Positions 26,022 through 37,081 of a stretch of DNA of 64,000 nucleotides are shown in pieces. Position numbers and translations under genes: made by a program. The notes under the pieces are model-generated. The model was not told the origin of the DNA and did no database searches. It worked only from the letters and a program-made list of their open reading frames with translations. The stretch is from Sarcocystis neurona (Eukaryota; Apicomplexa; Conoidasida; Eucoccidiorida; Sarcocystidae). The first letter of the stretch is position 1; the number at the start of each line of letters is the position of its first letter. Where the stretch lies: NCBI GenBank assembly GCA_000727475.1, contig KL647288.1, forward strand, positions 1,664,689-1,728,688, read 5' to 3'.

Positions 26022-26505
26022 GTAGAAACCACACAGCACTTTCTACACTGTCTCTATGTGTGTGTGTTAACGTACATTTAAATATAAATGTGTGTACTGC
26101 TTTCTAGCGAGTGTCGTACAGCATTTCTCAGACCGTCCCAATGTGTATGTGTTTATATATATATATATATGGTTATACTGCTTCTCAAGGGAGCGGGGTA
26201 CAGCATTTGTGATACCGCCCGTAGTATATCTGTGTCAACGTATATATATATATATATATGCATGTACGTAGGACTAGCCTGCGTCTAGCGAGCAGAGTCC
26301 AGCATTTCTTATACTACCTGTACACATCTGTGTCAACACAGATATACACGTATAGGATTAAACTGCCTTTAGCGAGCAGAATCCACCATTGCTGATACTG
26401 CCGCTACGTATTTGTCTCTACGTGTACGAATGTAGTGCTTTCAGTGACCAGACGGCGGCAATACTCCAAGCATATACATATATATATATATGTATAGAAA
26501 ATCGA
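26022..26505. repeat. Tandem repeat, about six degenerate units of 72-96 bases
   Basis: Each unit reads roughly ACTGCxTCTAGCGAGCAG, then a CAGCATTTCTxATACTGCC block, then TCTGTGTCAACG and a TA tract. Unit starts are near 26022, 26096, 26176, 26272, 26361 and 26433. The length differences come mainly from the TA tract. Confidence 0.75.
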
Positions 26506-26739
26506 GAATGTCTATATATATGCATGCACGTTGGACTGCGCCCTTGCTTCATGACAAATATGCCTCCTTTGATGCAGAACAACACCCGTCGTCAGCTTTT
26601 TTCGTAGCTCTCGTTTGAAACAGCGAAGAATTTGACTTTTGCTTTACTTTCACCAGAGCCGTCGTGCTCCGCAGATGTCTTCTCTCCCTCCTGCCAAAAA
26701 TACTCTCCACACAGAATTGTTCGTCCCGCACCATGCCGC

Positions 26740-29080
26740 GACTATCAACGGCTGCGCATTCTGCTGCAAGTCCCGATAACCCTGCTGCTGCGGCTGTTCT
26801 CGTGTCCGCTGCTGCGCGTCCTTCCGCCTGGCGTCCTTTTTCGCCCGACGCTGCTGCAGGGAACTCTGCTGCCGCTGCTCTTTCTTCTCCTCCTGCCGCA
26901 ACTTCTGCAACTGCATCTCCTGCTCCAGCGGTTTCTCCGGCCGCAGCTACCTCTCCGTCTCCAGCGGTTTCTCCTGCCCCAGCTGCTTCTCCTGTTGCTG
27001 CGGTTTTTCCTGCAGCACCTGCTCCTCCTGCAGCACCTGCCTCTCATTCAGCATCTTCCACTGCTGCAGCTCCTCGTCCTGGCTCGTCGAGTTTTTCCAC
27101 GGGTCTTCCTCGCTTCTCCCCAGACGCCTCTGTTGCTGCTCTGGTGTGCCCTCCCGCTTTCTCTTCTCCTATCTTACCGGCGTCTGCAATCCCTTCCCCG
27201 GTTTCTTCTTTCTGCTCTCCTCAATCTCATTCCCCCGCTTCTTTCTCCTTCTCCTATTCTGCGTTCTTTTTCCCTTCCCAGATTGCCTTCCCTCTTGCGC
27301 TAACTCCGCCTGCTCCTTCTTCTTCTTCTTTTCCTGCAGCGCCCTGCATCTCACCAGCAGGCAATCTCTCTACCTCAGCTGCAGCCGCACATCCTGCTGC
27401 GTTCCGTCCTGCTCGCGCTGCTGCTGGGACGACTTCTACAGCCGCGTCTGCTGCTGCTGCTTCTCCTCCTTCTCTGCCGCCTGCTGCGCCCACCTCTCCC
27501 GCTGGTAGAAAAGCAGCTCCCAGTGCTCCTGCAGTGGCGCTATCTGCTACTGTTCGTCGCCAGCCCTCCGCAGCTCCTGCTTCACGCGCTGCTGCCGCAG
27601 CTCCTGCTGCTGCTGCGTCTGCGATTCTTGCTGCTGCAGCACCGTGTCTTCTTGCTGCTGCTGGTGCCCCTGCGCTTTCTGCTGCAGCACGTTCTCCTGC
27701 CCCTGCCGTGCTTCCTTCTCTCACAGGCCATCCTTCTGCCGCTGCAACTTCCTCTGCTGCTGCAGCTTTCTCTCGGGCTGTTAAACCTTCCTCTACTGCT
27801 GTCCTTTCTCGCGCTGCACCACTCTCTCCGGCGACTTCTGCTGCTTCGTCCGTCTCTGCTGCTATAGTTGCTGCTGTACCCGCTGCAGCTGCCTCTGCGA
27901 GGTGTCGGGCTTCTCTTCCACGTGCTGCTGATCGAACGGTGAAGTGTCATCAGCCGCCTGCTGCACCTTCGTCTTTGCCTGCTGCTGCCGTTTCTCCTGG
28001 AGCCTCGCTTGTGCGTGACTCTGCCGCTGCTGCTCCTGCACCTGCAGAGTCTGTTCCTATCGCTGCTGCTGCGCCGTCTTCGTCGATGCTTGCGTCTCTC
28101 CGCCCAACACGTGCTACACTGCCGACGCCTGCTGTTCCATCGGTTCTGCCCATCCCTGCTGCTCCCGCGCTGCCTCCTGCTGCTCTTTGGCAGCCTGCCG
28201 TCCCTGCTGCTTTGCTGCCTGCGGCTGCTCCTGCTGCTTCCCTGCCTGCTGCGACTGTCTGGCTGCCTGTTCCTGCTGCTGCTTGGGTCGCGGCTGCTGC
28301 GACCGCTCCCCTTCCATCTGCGTCTGCAGTTCTTGTTGCCGCTTCTGCTGGGAGCTGTCCTGCCACTGCTGCTGCTTCTCGCACGCGTGTTGCTGCTGGC
28401 GGTGTTGCTGTTCCTCCTCCTGCTGCGGTTGCTGTGCGTCTGACTGCCGCCTCCTTCCATCCTGCTGCTGCTGCTGCTCTTTCTTCTACCGTGCCCGCGG
28501 CTGCAGTTTCTGTGCCTCGTACTTCCTTTCCTCCTCTTTTTCACACCAGTTTCTCTTCTTCTTCTTCTTCCTCTTGTCCTTCTTATTCGTCTTCTCCGTC
28601 ATCGTCGTCGTCACCACTGCCGTCATCTACTTCTCCCTCTTTTTCGAATTCTTCTTCTTTTTCTCCCTCTCCTCTGTGTCCATCCGCTGCTGCTGCTCTC
28701 TTCCCTGCGCCTGCTGTCGATTGCGCTGCGGTCCTGCGGACTGCTTCCCCTGCTCCTCGTCCAAGTACTGCTGGCCCCGCAGACGGCGCAGATGTCTGCG
28801 CTGGTGCATGCCCCTGCTCTCGGCTTCTTGTCCTTTCTTCTTCTTCTTCTTCCTCTTCTGCTGCTGCTGCTGATACTTGTGCTGCTGTATCGACGCCTTG
28901 TCATGCTGCGGCTGCTGCTGGCTGCTGCTCCGGTGTTGGAGGCGTGATGACAGGCCTTCGCTGCAGCACCGACAGCAGCATAAAGAAGAGGAGCGCAGCT
29001 GCCTGCCGTGTGCTGCTGCTGCTGCTCCTTCTCCCCCTGCTTCTGCCTCTTGAACATTTCTCTGTGAAAGATCGCCACGC
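26740..29080. repeat. Large CTG-rich block open on both strands
   Basis: About 2.3 kb of CTG/TGC/GCT and TCT/CCT triplets on the plus strand. The plus frame 26664-29606 is open for 980 codons (Ala/Ser/Pro, then Cys/Leu). The antisense contains a Gln/Glu/Lys-rich frame broken by many TAG stops and an Ala/Gly/Glu frame broken by fewer. A pyrimidine-rich strand seldom forms stops, so the 980-codon frame is weak evidence. The block could be minus-strand coding repeats or a plus-strand intron. Confidence 0.6.
27044..27949 (-). CDS. Candidate minus-strand Ala/Glu-rich coding segment
   Basis: On the minus strand the frame from 27949 to 27355 is open (Ala, Gly, Glu, Arg; GCA codons). It can be spliced by GTGAGA at 27354 to TTGCAG at 27184, a 171-base intron that keeps the frame, continuing 27183 to a TGA at 27046-27044. 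Stops also lie just upstream (tandem TGA at 27950-27955), so a further exon junction would be needed there. No domain is recognised. The model rests only on splice-phase consistency and CAG-sense polarity. A plus-strand reading is not excluded. Confidence 0.25.
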
Positions 29081-29108
29081 CACCAACAACGCTTTCTCTA
29101 CAACAGCA

Positions 29109-29282
29109 ATGAAAAACGCATGCACCTGGGGGGAGGGTCGTCCAGCAGCGCCGCGTGGGTGCAGCAGCTCCAGCATCAGGAATAAGCAGCAGCAGCACTC
29201 AAGCAACTCGGAAGGAAGTCGCACGGCGGCTCTGCTGGTCTTCGCCCACGCCCACGTTACCCCGACCCTTCCAGCTGCGACG
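29109..29282 (+). CDS. Possible first exon ending at a strong donor
   Basis: ATG at 29109 opens 58 codons (Ser/Gln/Ala/Arg) that end exactly at GCGACG|GTGAGA, a good 5' splice site, in phase 0. This short island is CAG-polarised within a CTG-polarised neighbourhood, the same exon-versus-intron contrast seen in the downstream gene. I could not find its partner exon. The larger frame 26664-29606 runs through it in the same frame. Confidence 0.25.
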
Positions 29283-29790
29283 GTGAGACTTCTTTATCCT
29301 CTGCGTGCCGTGCTTCTCCTGCTACTGTTCTTGCTGCCGTGCTTCTCCTGCTTCTGCCTCTTCTGCTGCTGCCTCTCCTGCTGCTGTTTCTCCTGCTGTG
29401 CTGCTCCTGGTGTGCCGTTTTCTGCTGTGCTGCTCATGCTGTACTGCCCCTGCTGCGGCGGTTCCTCCTCCTGCTCCTCTTCCTCCTCAGGCTGCTGCTG
29501 CTGCTCTTGCTGCAGTGCTGCTCTTGCTGTGCCTCTTTCCTGTTGCTGGGGCCGTTGCTGCCCCGGCTGCGCTTCTCCTCCTCCTGCTGCTGCTCCCCCC
29601 TGCTGACGTGCTACTCTCCTGCCTCTGCTGCTGCTGCTCCTCCTGCTGCGCTGCTGCTGCTCTCGCTGCTGTGTGCGGCTCCTCCTCCTTCTGCTTCTCC
29701 TCCTCCTGCTGTGCCTCTCCTCCTTTTTCTCTTGCTGTGCTGCTGCTGCTAGTACTGTTGCTGCACGTGAGGCTCCTTCATCTCTTTATT
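29283..29790. repeat. CTG/TGC tract
   Basis: About 500 bases of CTG, TCCTGCTG and CTCCTC words following the donor at 29283. The plus frame translates to Leu/Cys/Ala runs only. It may be the intron that begins at 29283. Confidence 0.55.
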
Positions 29791-32700
29791 TACTGTGTCT
29801 CTACACGTATGTAAACATCTTGACCTGCTCTTAGTTGATTTTCACAGAGTGATTAGCGGTTCCCTTCACTCCCTTCGTTTTTTAGACTTCCTTCTTCTCC
29901 GTTCCTCTCTCTGTGTCTCCGTCTCTTGTTGACGTCTGACCATCCTCGTCTCTCCGTCTCTGTGCATGCCTTTCTGTTTATCTCTCTGCCCGCTTCCTCC
30001 TTCGATCGTTGTCGGATGTTTTCCTGTCCCTTTTTCTTTTTTTCTCTTTTCCTCGCGCTCTGCATCGGCGTCTCCCAAAGTCTGTCTCCGTCATTTTGCC
30101 TAGCTGTCTCTCGCCAGGACCCTCTGTCTGTCTCCTCTCCGCCTGTCTCTCTTCTACGCAGCCTACCGGCGTCACCTCTGCGTGTGCGTGCATTCTTTCT
30201 ACCTCTCTCTTTCTTATCTCTTCACGTGGCTTCTCTGTGCTTCTCGTCGAGCTGAATTTCGCCGCGTTTTCGTCTACGGGACACTTACATACATATCTAC
30301 ATAATACATACATACACGTGTCTCCTAGAGACACCGCCTTTACTTTTCTTTGGACTCTGGGCTCTTTCTAATTTATGTACGCGTCCCCTGCTTCCTCTCC
30401 TTGGCGGCGGTTCCACTCTCTTTTCTTCGTCTTCACTTCTCCCTCCGTCGTCTCGTCTCCTTCCTGACGCAAAAAAACTTTCTCCTCTGCGCTCCACTTT
30501 TTCTCCTCTTTTTAGCTCCACACATATACATGCGCGACGACGCAATGGCAATACTACCATATATATACTCATACATATATATATATATACACATATGTAC
30601 ACTTACAGTACCACCATATATAAATAAATGCACAATACATACAAATATACTTACAATACTAGCATATATAAGCACATGCACAATACACACATATATATAT
30701 GTATACATATAATATATATATGTATATTTACTGCTTTATATAGACAATATAATATATATATGTGTATATTTAGAATACTGTGATATATAAATACGTGCGC
30801 AATACACATATATATTTATATGTGTGTGTCGATTTACTGCCCTCGCAACTGTCTCTGTAGCCGCTTTTGCCTCGCGTACCACGTCTCTCTCTCTCTTTGT
30901 GTCACCCCACGCCTCCTGCGTCTGTGCATCATTTTGGCCCCCCTTCCTGGGCCGCAGACGGAAATTTGTTGTGCGTCTCCTTTGTGCATGTTCCCTTCTC
31001 ACCTCAAGTCTACCAGAACAAAGTAGGGGAAAAAACAATTCACTCGACTTTTCTCTCTTTTGTGTGTGTTTTCCTCTCGTGAGTCTACCAGACCAACACA
31101 CAGGGAGAAGATTCGTTTTAGTACTTCTCTCGTTAGACGCGAAGCCGAGTCGCTGCCTTCTGAGAGAAGTCGTCAAATGTCTCTGCTCTCCTCAACCTTC
31201 CTCTCCTGCCCGTCGTTTTGCTGCCTTCTGTTACGCACTTCCTCCTCGCCTTCCCCGCGTATTTCTTTCTCTTCCTTTCCTCCCTTTCTCGTGTGTGTGC
31301 ATGCCTTCGGATGTATGCGTGTCTTGAATATATTGACCCCCGTCTCGTCTGTCCGCACTCTTCTCTTCAAACGACATTTGCTGCCACAGTGTCTCTTCCT
31401 GTTCTCCACACGCAGGCATTCCAGCGTCGTTCAGGATGCTTCTCCGCCTTTTTTTATCTCTCCCCCTCTGTCTCTCTATCTGTCTCCAGTGCAGATCCTT
31501 CTGCGAACTTCCCTCGCGGTGCCCGTCTCTCTGATTTCCCTTTCTCTTCCCGCGAACACTTTTGTGAACCTTCTTCCTTGCTTCTCGTCTGTCTTGCCTG
31601 TCCTCTCTCTTCTATGTTTCTTCCCTTTTCTCCGTCTGTTAAGCCACAGCAGTGGGTCGACACGAGTCCTGCTTCTTTTTGCCCGTTGCTGCTGCTGTGG
31701 TTCTGACACGCTGCCGTTGCTCCCTTCTGACTCTCGCTAGTCGTTGATATTCTTCCTGCTTCACATTTGTCTTTTCGTATGGACTCACGCGTCTACGTTG
31801 CTGTTTGCTCTTTCGCTTTCTCTCTCTCTCTGTCCTTCTCTGTCACTATATCTCTCTTCCCGCCCTCGCCCTCGTGTCCCCCCCAAGCACATGCACATAC
31901 ACACACACACACACATACATATGTTCGTGCGTCACAGGAGGCACACAAGTGAAGAAAGAGAGCAAGGTTTTGACATTTGTCTCGTGTGGAGCGAAGTTCG
32001 TGGCAATTTCTTCTCATTTCCACTCTTTTGATTACTGGCGTAGCTATACCTGTGTGGAAGAATTGCAGTGACAGACTTTTCCACGCAAAAATATTGAGCG
32101 GAACTCGTGTGTCTCTGTGTCTACCTACAGACGCGTCCATCTGGACATGTTCGTGTCTGCATCTGGACGTCCTTGTCTATTGACAGATAAAAACAGACAT
32201 AGAAAGAAGAGAGGGACAGAAAGACAGGGAAAGATTTCTGCAGGAGACACAGAGAAGAGCCACACACAGAACAAAGAGAAAAACAGAAGGACACGAAAAG
32301 AAAGCGAGACAGAGAGAGTTGCTGCAGAGACACGCACAGAGACAGGGAGGCAGGAAGAGACACGGAGACGCAGGAAGAGACTGGGGGACACACGGAGAGA
32401 CAGGGGGACACGGAGAGAGAGACAGGGAGACACACAGAGAGACAGGGAGACGCGGGAAGAGACAGGGGGACATGCAGGGAGACAGGGAGACACAGAGGGA
32501 GACAGGGAGACACGGAGAGAGAGACAGAGAAACTGAATATGCCTGCGGACTACATATATAAATGCGTTTGTACGCCAACGTGCCCGTGTGTAGCCGTCTT
32601 GTTCCTTGTACATATCTATACGCACACATACTACACACAGGCGCACTAACCAATATATATATATATATATATATACGTATGCGTAGTTGTATGCGCAGAA

Positions 32701-33198
32701 AACGTACACCTGGATATATGTGTATGTCTGTTTGGGGCATTTTTCTCTATCTCTACCTCTCTCTCACTGTCGACATACACAAGACTAGACATATACGTTA
32801 ATTTGCATTACTTTGTGTATGCATACACAACAATATATACATATACATATATATATGTGTAAACATATATTTGTCGCTATACGTGCACTCGATAATATAT
32901 ATATGTGTACATATATATGTATATACGCATTTCTTCCTCGTTTACACGTACACACTAATATGTGTATTTCTCACTTTCCGTATACATACGAAAATACGCA
33001 TATATTTGTCCACACATACATTTCTTCGTCAGACGTATACGTCCGCTATTCAGTTTGTATCTGTCTCTTTCTATGTCTCTCTCTATGGAAGATGTATGTA
33101 CGCACGGCTCCTCCCGGACGTACAGAGACGACTGCATCGCCTGCTGTCGAATGTTCTTCTGCGTCTACATATGTGCATACACAAATATAAATTAATTG
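29791..33198. other. CT-rich and TA-rich non-coding stretch
   Basis: 29850-31750 is pyrimidine-rich on the plus strand (TCTCTC, TCTGTC), with TA tracts at 30540-30830. A CA run lies at 31895-31920, the purine tract at 32196-32540 and TA tracts at 32650-33190. Frames of up to 226 codons are made of Ser/Leu/Phe or Tyr/Ile and carry no motif. No gene is supported. Confidence 0.6.
32196..32540. repeat. Purine-rich GAGACA-type tract
   Basis: About 340 bases of nearly pure purine with C every sixth or so position, built of GAGACA, GGGAGACAC and GGAGAGAGACAG words. It is degenerate rather than a perfect microsatellite. Confidence 0.7.
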
Positions 33199-33515
33199 TA
33201 TCATCGGAGGGGAGAGCCAGAGGGCCTCACACATATATTTGAATAAACGTTATTATCAAGGTGAGGAGCCGTAGGGCCCCACATGCATATATATGTGAAG
33301 GAATTCTGCTATCGAGTTGAAGAGCCAGACGGCCCCATACATATATATGTATATATGAATTACTCCTGTTACGGAGCTGAAGAGACAAAGGGCCCCATAT
33401 ATTTATATATATATATATGTATAGATGACTGACTTCTACTATCGAGGTGAAGAGCCAGAGGACCATATATATATATGAATAAACTTTATTATCAAGGTGA
33501 GGAGCTAGAGGAGCC
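33199..33515. repeat. Tandem repeat, about five units of 55-75 bases
   Basis: Units share GGTGAAGAGCCAGAGGGCCCC followed by ATATATATG, AATAAAC/GAATT and TATTATCAAG or CTATCGAG. Copies start near 33213, 33261, 33321, 33380 and 33448, with a last partial copy near 33499. Differences are point changes and TA length. Confidence 0.75.
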
Positions 33516-33877
33516 CGTCAGGAAGCGCAGCAGTCAACTTTTGAAAGAGACTTGCGATGTGTTGAAGAACTAAGACGCTCACCACTTTCTCCCTGCTCCT
33601 TCCCGTGGAGGTGGTGGGTGATGAAGCGCGTGTGTGCGGCTGCGTTTTTTGATTGGCTCATTGTTGCTCACGCGCCTGCGGGGGTGTCAGCGCGAGCGCG
33701 CCGGCGCGTGAGCAAACAGTTATCTCCTCAGCAACAAAGAAGTCTACTATCCGCTTAAAGACGTCTGTACGAACTTTCACGAGCCAATTTTATCTTTTTT
33801 TGGAAAGGTGCTGCTCGTTTTGCTGTAGGTGGTGCCTCCTGCGTCAGCAAACCTGCCTAGCAGCAGCGGCAGCAGCA

Positions 33878-33912
33878 ATGGAACTTCTCGCTTCACAAAT
33901 TCGGCTACGTTG
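33878..33912 (+). CDS. Possible first exon of the large plus-strand gene
   Basis: ATG at 33878 codes MELLASQIRLR and stops at a consensus donor TTG|GTGAGT (intron from 33913) in phase 2. A CTG-rich block follows, as expected of the introns of this gene. I could not match its phase to the next candidate exon with certainty, so it may instead be an internal exon. Confidence 0.25.
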
Positions 33913-35010
33913 GTGAGTCCACACACGTGTGTCTGACTTCTTGCTGTTCCTTGTCCTTCTGCGGCTCCCCCTCGTCCTGCGACTCGTTCTTCTGCTGCTG
34001 CTACCCTTTCGACATGGAGGGTTGCGCTAGAAACAGCTGCATGTCATCCCAGTGTTGCCGGTCCTGCTGCTGCTGCAGCTCCTGCTGTATCTCCTCTAAT
34101 TGCTGCTGCTGCTGCTCCACTTGTTGCTGCTTGTGTCGACTGGCGCTGCTGCTGCGTATTAATGGCTGCACGTGCTGCTGTTCGTGGCGCTGCTCCTGCC
34201 GTTTTTCACGCGCTGTATCTGCTGCTGTGCCTTCTGCTGCCCCACTGCTGCTTCAGCTGCTCCTGGGGCCACTGCTCCTCGTCCTGCGAGCTGCTGCTGC
34301 GTCTCTGTGGCCCGTGCAATCGCCCGTGCTCCTGTTGTTGCTAGTGGTGCCGCCGTGCTGCTGCCCGGGAGTCTTGGCCTCCCGAGAAGCGGCTGCCGTC
34401 TTTTTCCCCGCCGACCAGCTGTCGGAGAGATAACTGCTGCATTTGCTGCTGCTGCCACACCAGAACGAGGCGCGGCAGTCTTGTTGATGTGTCCGCATCA
34501 GTTCTTGCCTACCTCTTTGCTGCTGTGCCTCATGCAGCAGCAGGACTTCGTTTAGTCCTTCTCGCTTCTTGCTGCGTCGTAGCAGCAGTGCTGGGTTCTT
34601 CTTGGTGGGTGTGCCACTCCTGTGCTGCTGCTGCTGTTGCACCTGCGACCGGCTGCCTCTGCTGCTGTGTTGCTTGCCTTCTGCTGCTGCTGCTGCTGAA
34701 TTGTGGTCGCGTTGATGAAAAACACGGGAATGCTGCGACTGCAGCATTGCTGCTTGCGTTGACGTTGCTGCTGCATCAGAGCAGTTCGTTCATCCGTGAT
34801 ACTGCTGCTGCTGCGTTGCTGCCGGAGGTGGTACTGCTGCTGCTGCTGCTTCTTCTGTGGGGGGGGTCACACAGACGTATGTCAGGACTGTCTCGATTTC
34901 CCTTCTCCTCTTGCGATGAGCGCATGCACACCTTTTGCTCGGTCAACAAGGGGCTGCTGCCGGTGGTGTGCTGCTGCCGCTGCTGCCACGCGACGCGGGG
35001 ACCGCCGCAG
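33913..35010. other. CTG-rich probable intron
   Basis: Dominated by CTG/TGC triplets (33950-34850), with a unique island at 34860-34970. Plus frames give Cys/Leu/Ala runs. Minus frames (34253-34747) give Gln/Ser/Arg runs. It lies between a strong donor at 33913 and a candidate acceptor GCCGCAG at 35010. Confidence 0.45.
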
Positions 35011-36098
35011 GTGCTGTCGCAGTTGCCGGTAACGGCAGGATCACCCGCAGCTGCTTACGCGAAGCTAAAGACTTTTCTCGCCCCTTCCAGTTTTGCAGCT
35101 GGCGCTGAAGCTGCTGCTGCTGCTGCAACGCACCCCACGAAGGCTCCTGCTGCATCTGCGGCTACCCCGCAGCCACCACGTTACCAGGTGTCTTTGCCTT
35201 CCTCTGACCCTCCAATTTCCACAGCAGTAGCGGCAGCAGCAGAGCCGCCGGGGGACGACGAAGCAGGAGGAGCCACCGTGCCAGCAGCGAAGGAGCAGCG
35301 TTTCCTCCTCCTCCCTGGCCGCCGAGGTGTTGCGGCAGACAAAGTGGAGCAGCAGCAACAACAGCAGGAAGGTAAAGAGGAGGACTCTGCTCTTGCTACA
35401 GTAGGGCTGCTGTGTGGCAGTCACCCGCTGAAGGCAGAGGTCATTCGGCAGCTGCTGGGCGTCGCGGTTGCTGCAGGAGAAGCCACAGCAACGAGCTGCT
35501 CTCCTTCAAAGAAGAAGCTGCTGCAGCAAGAGCCCGAAGAAAAGCAGGAAGAGTCGCTCGCGGAGAATGCTGCAGCGGCTGCTGCTCGAGGAAATGCTGC
35601 TGCAGTGGCTGCAGTCCCTGACGCTGACGCAGAAAAACCTTCTTCCGAAAAGCAGAAGCAGCGGTTGCTGACAGTGGGGGACGAAGGTGAGAGCTGGGCC
35701 GCTGCTGCTGCCGCTGCTGCTGCCACTGCTGGTACGGCGAGAGGGTCCCTGCTGTCGTAGCTGCTGCTGCGTCTAGGTATCGCTGCTGTGAACGCTCGTT
35801 CCGTGGAACAGCTAGCTGTTGTGGCACAGTTTGCCTCAGCAACTGAAGGGTTGAGTCCAGCTATTGTTGCTGCTACTAGTGTTGCTGCTGCTCTGCTTGT
35901 TCTCACGGGTCGATGCAGCAAGCGCAGGTACTGGCAATGAGGCTGCTGCTGCACGTCCTGCGCCGCTGAAACCCGCTGCTGGTGCTGCTGCTGCATCCGG
36001 GGGACACGAGGAATGTTTTCGCTGCTTCCGCTTCTCCTCCTATTCCTCTTCCAACGGTACCGGATGTAAAACAGATTGCCGCTGCTGCCGCTGCTGCG
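35011..36098 (+). CDS. Candidate 5' exons of the large plus-strand gene, with an in-frame stop
   Basis: From acceptor GCCGCAG|GTG at 35011 a frame codes Ala/Gln/Glu low complexity mixed with ordinary segments such as KEQRFLLLPGRRG and LLCGSHPLKAEVIRQLL. A TAG at 35758-35760 interrupts it, and the same frame then goes on with NARSVEQLAVVAQFASATEG to 35927. Either a 45-base intron (GT at 35732, AG at 35776) removes the stop or it is a true nonsense codon. CAG|GTACTG at 35928 pairs with GAG at 36010 to continue in phase with NVFAASASPPIPLPTVPDVK until about 36098. The antisense is also open. Product unknown. Confidence 0.4.
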
Positions 36099-36104
36099 GT
36101 GTAG

Positions 36105-37081
36105 CGAACATCCATGCCCTTCGGGTCTGCGGTTCTCGCAGCAGGAGGTACTGCACCTGAAAGAGAGCAGCAACCTGTGCGGCTCCTAGGTCTCCTGCAT
36201 GTGCGTGTGTGAAGGGCGTCTCTCTCTACCAGGGACGCCACCTGCTGCTTCTTCTTTTCTTCATTTCTCTCTGCGAATGGAAAAGTGTGTTGCTGCTGCT
36301 CCGCATTCTTGCTTGTCACCGGGTCTTTGTGCTGCTAGCTAGCTCCGTAGGGACCGAGCGAGTGTGAAACAGCAGCAAGTCGGTTTCGGCTTTGCAGCGC
36401 AGCTGCGAGAAAGTTGCTGCCGGACGCGCGCGGCCGCAACACTTTCCGTGTTGCTGCAGCCGACGGCGACGCTCGTGAACGTCGCGTTCGCACCGACACA
36501 TCACTTGCACACGTATATGAAATTACCCGGAAGGGGGCTCTCCCCGTTGACTTCTTCCTGCTGCTGTTACTGCTCGCGCAGCCGCTGCTGCTGCTGTCCC
36601 GACTTTGTCTGACATTAATAGTGCTTCTGCTGCTCGCTAGGTGTCATTGCTGCTGCTGCTGTATGTGCTGCTGCCGCTCTCTCTGGCATTTTCTCCTGCT
36701 GCTCGCGCGTTGAGTCATTGCTGCTGCCGTATTTATTGTATCTGCTGTTGCTGCTGCAGCGGCAGGTGTTACGCCGTGTGCTGCTGTTGCTCGAATGACT
36801 GCCGCTGCTGCTGGTGGAGCTGGTGGCGGTGTTGCTGGTGTTGTTGCCGTTGCTGGTGGGGCTGCGGTGGCTTCCCCGTGTGCTCCTGCTGCTGCTGCAT
36901 CTGCTGGTGGTAGAGCCGCTGCTACTGCTATACACAGCAGCAGACGTGCCACAGACTCATGCTGTCTACTGCAGTGCATCTGCGTAAATCACCTGTTGTA
37001 AATTCGGTTTAGTGTTGCTGTTGCTGCTGCTGCTGTTGTTGCTGCTGTTGCTGTTGCTGCTGTTGCGTCCGTCCTTGGCAG
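36105..37081 (+). other. Probable intron with CTG tracts
   Basis: CTG/GCT-rich at 36540-36700 and 36720-36930, ending in CTGTTG repeats and CTTGGCAG at 37074-37081. Plus frames at 36414-36713 and 36795-37001 look partly protein-like and could hide exons. I could not phase them to both neighbours. Confidence 0.4.

Noticed and set aside
26022..26505. CRISPR-like array
   Set aside because: Units are tandem with no unique spacers, the variable part is a TA microsatellite, and the surroundings are eukaryotic.
26664..29606. 980-codon plus-strand open frame as a protein-coding gene
   Set aside because: The strand is pyrimidine and CTG rich, so stops are rare by composition. The translation is Ala/Ser/Pro, then Cys/Leu runs, without any ordinary segment or motif.
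32117..32740. Frames over the GAGACA tract (Arg/Glu/Asp/Thr on plus, Ser/Leu/Pro/Val on minus)
   Set aside because: Low-complexity translation of a purine microsatellite. Both strands are equally open and no splice or start context is seen.
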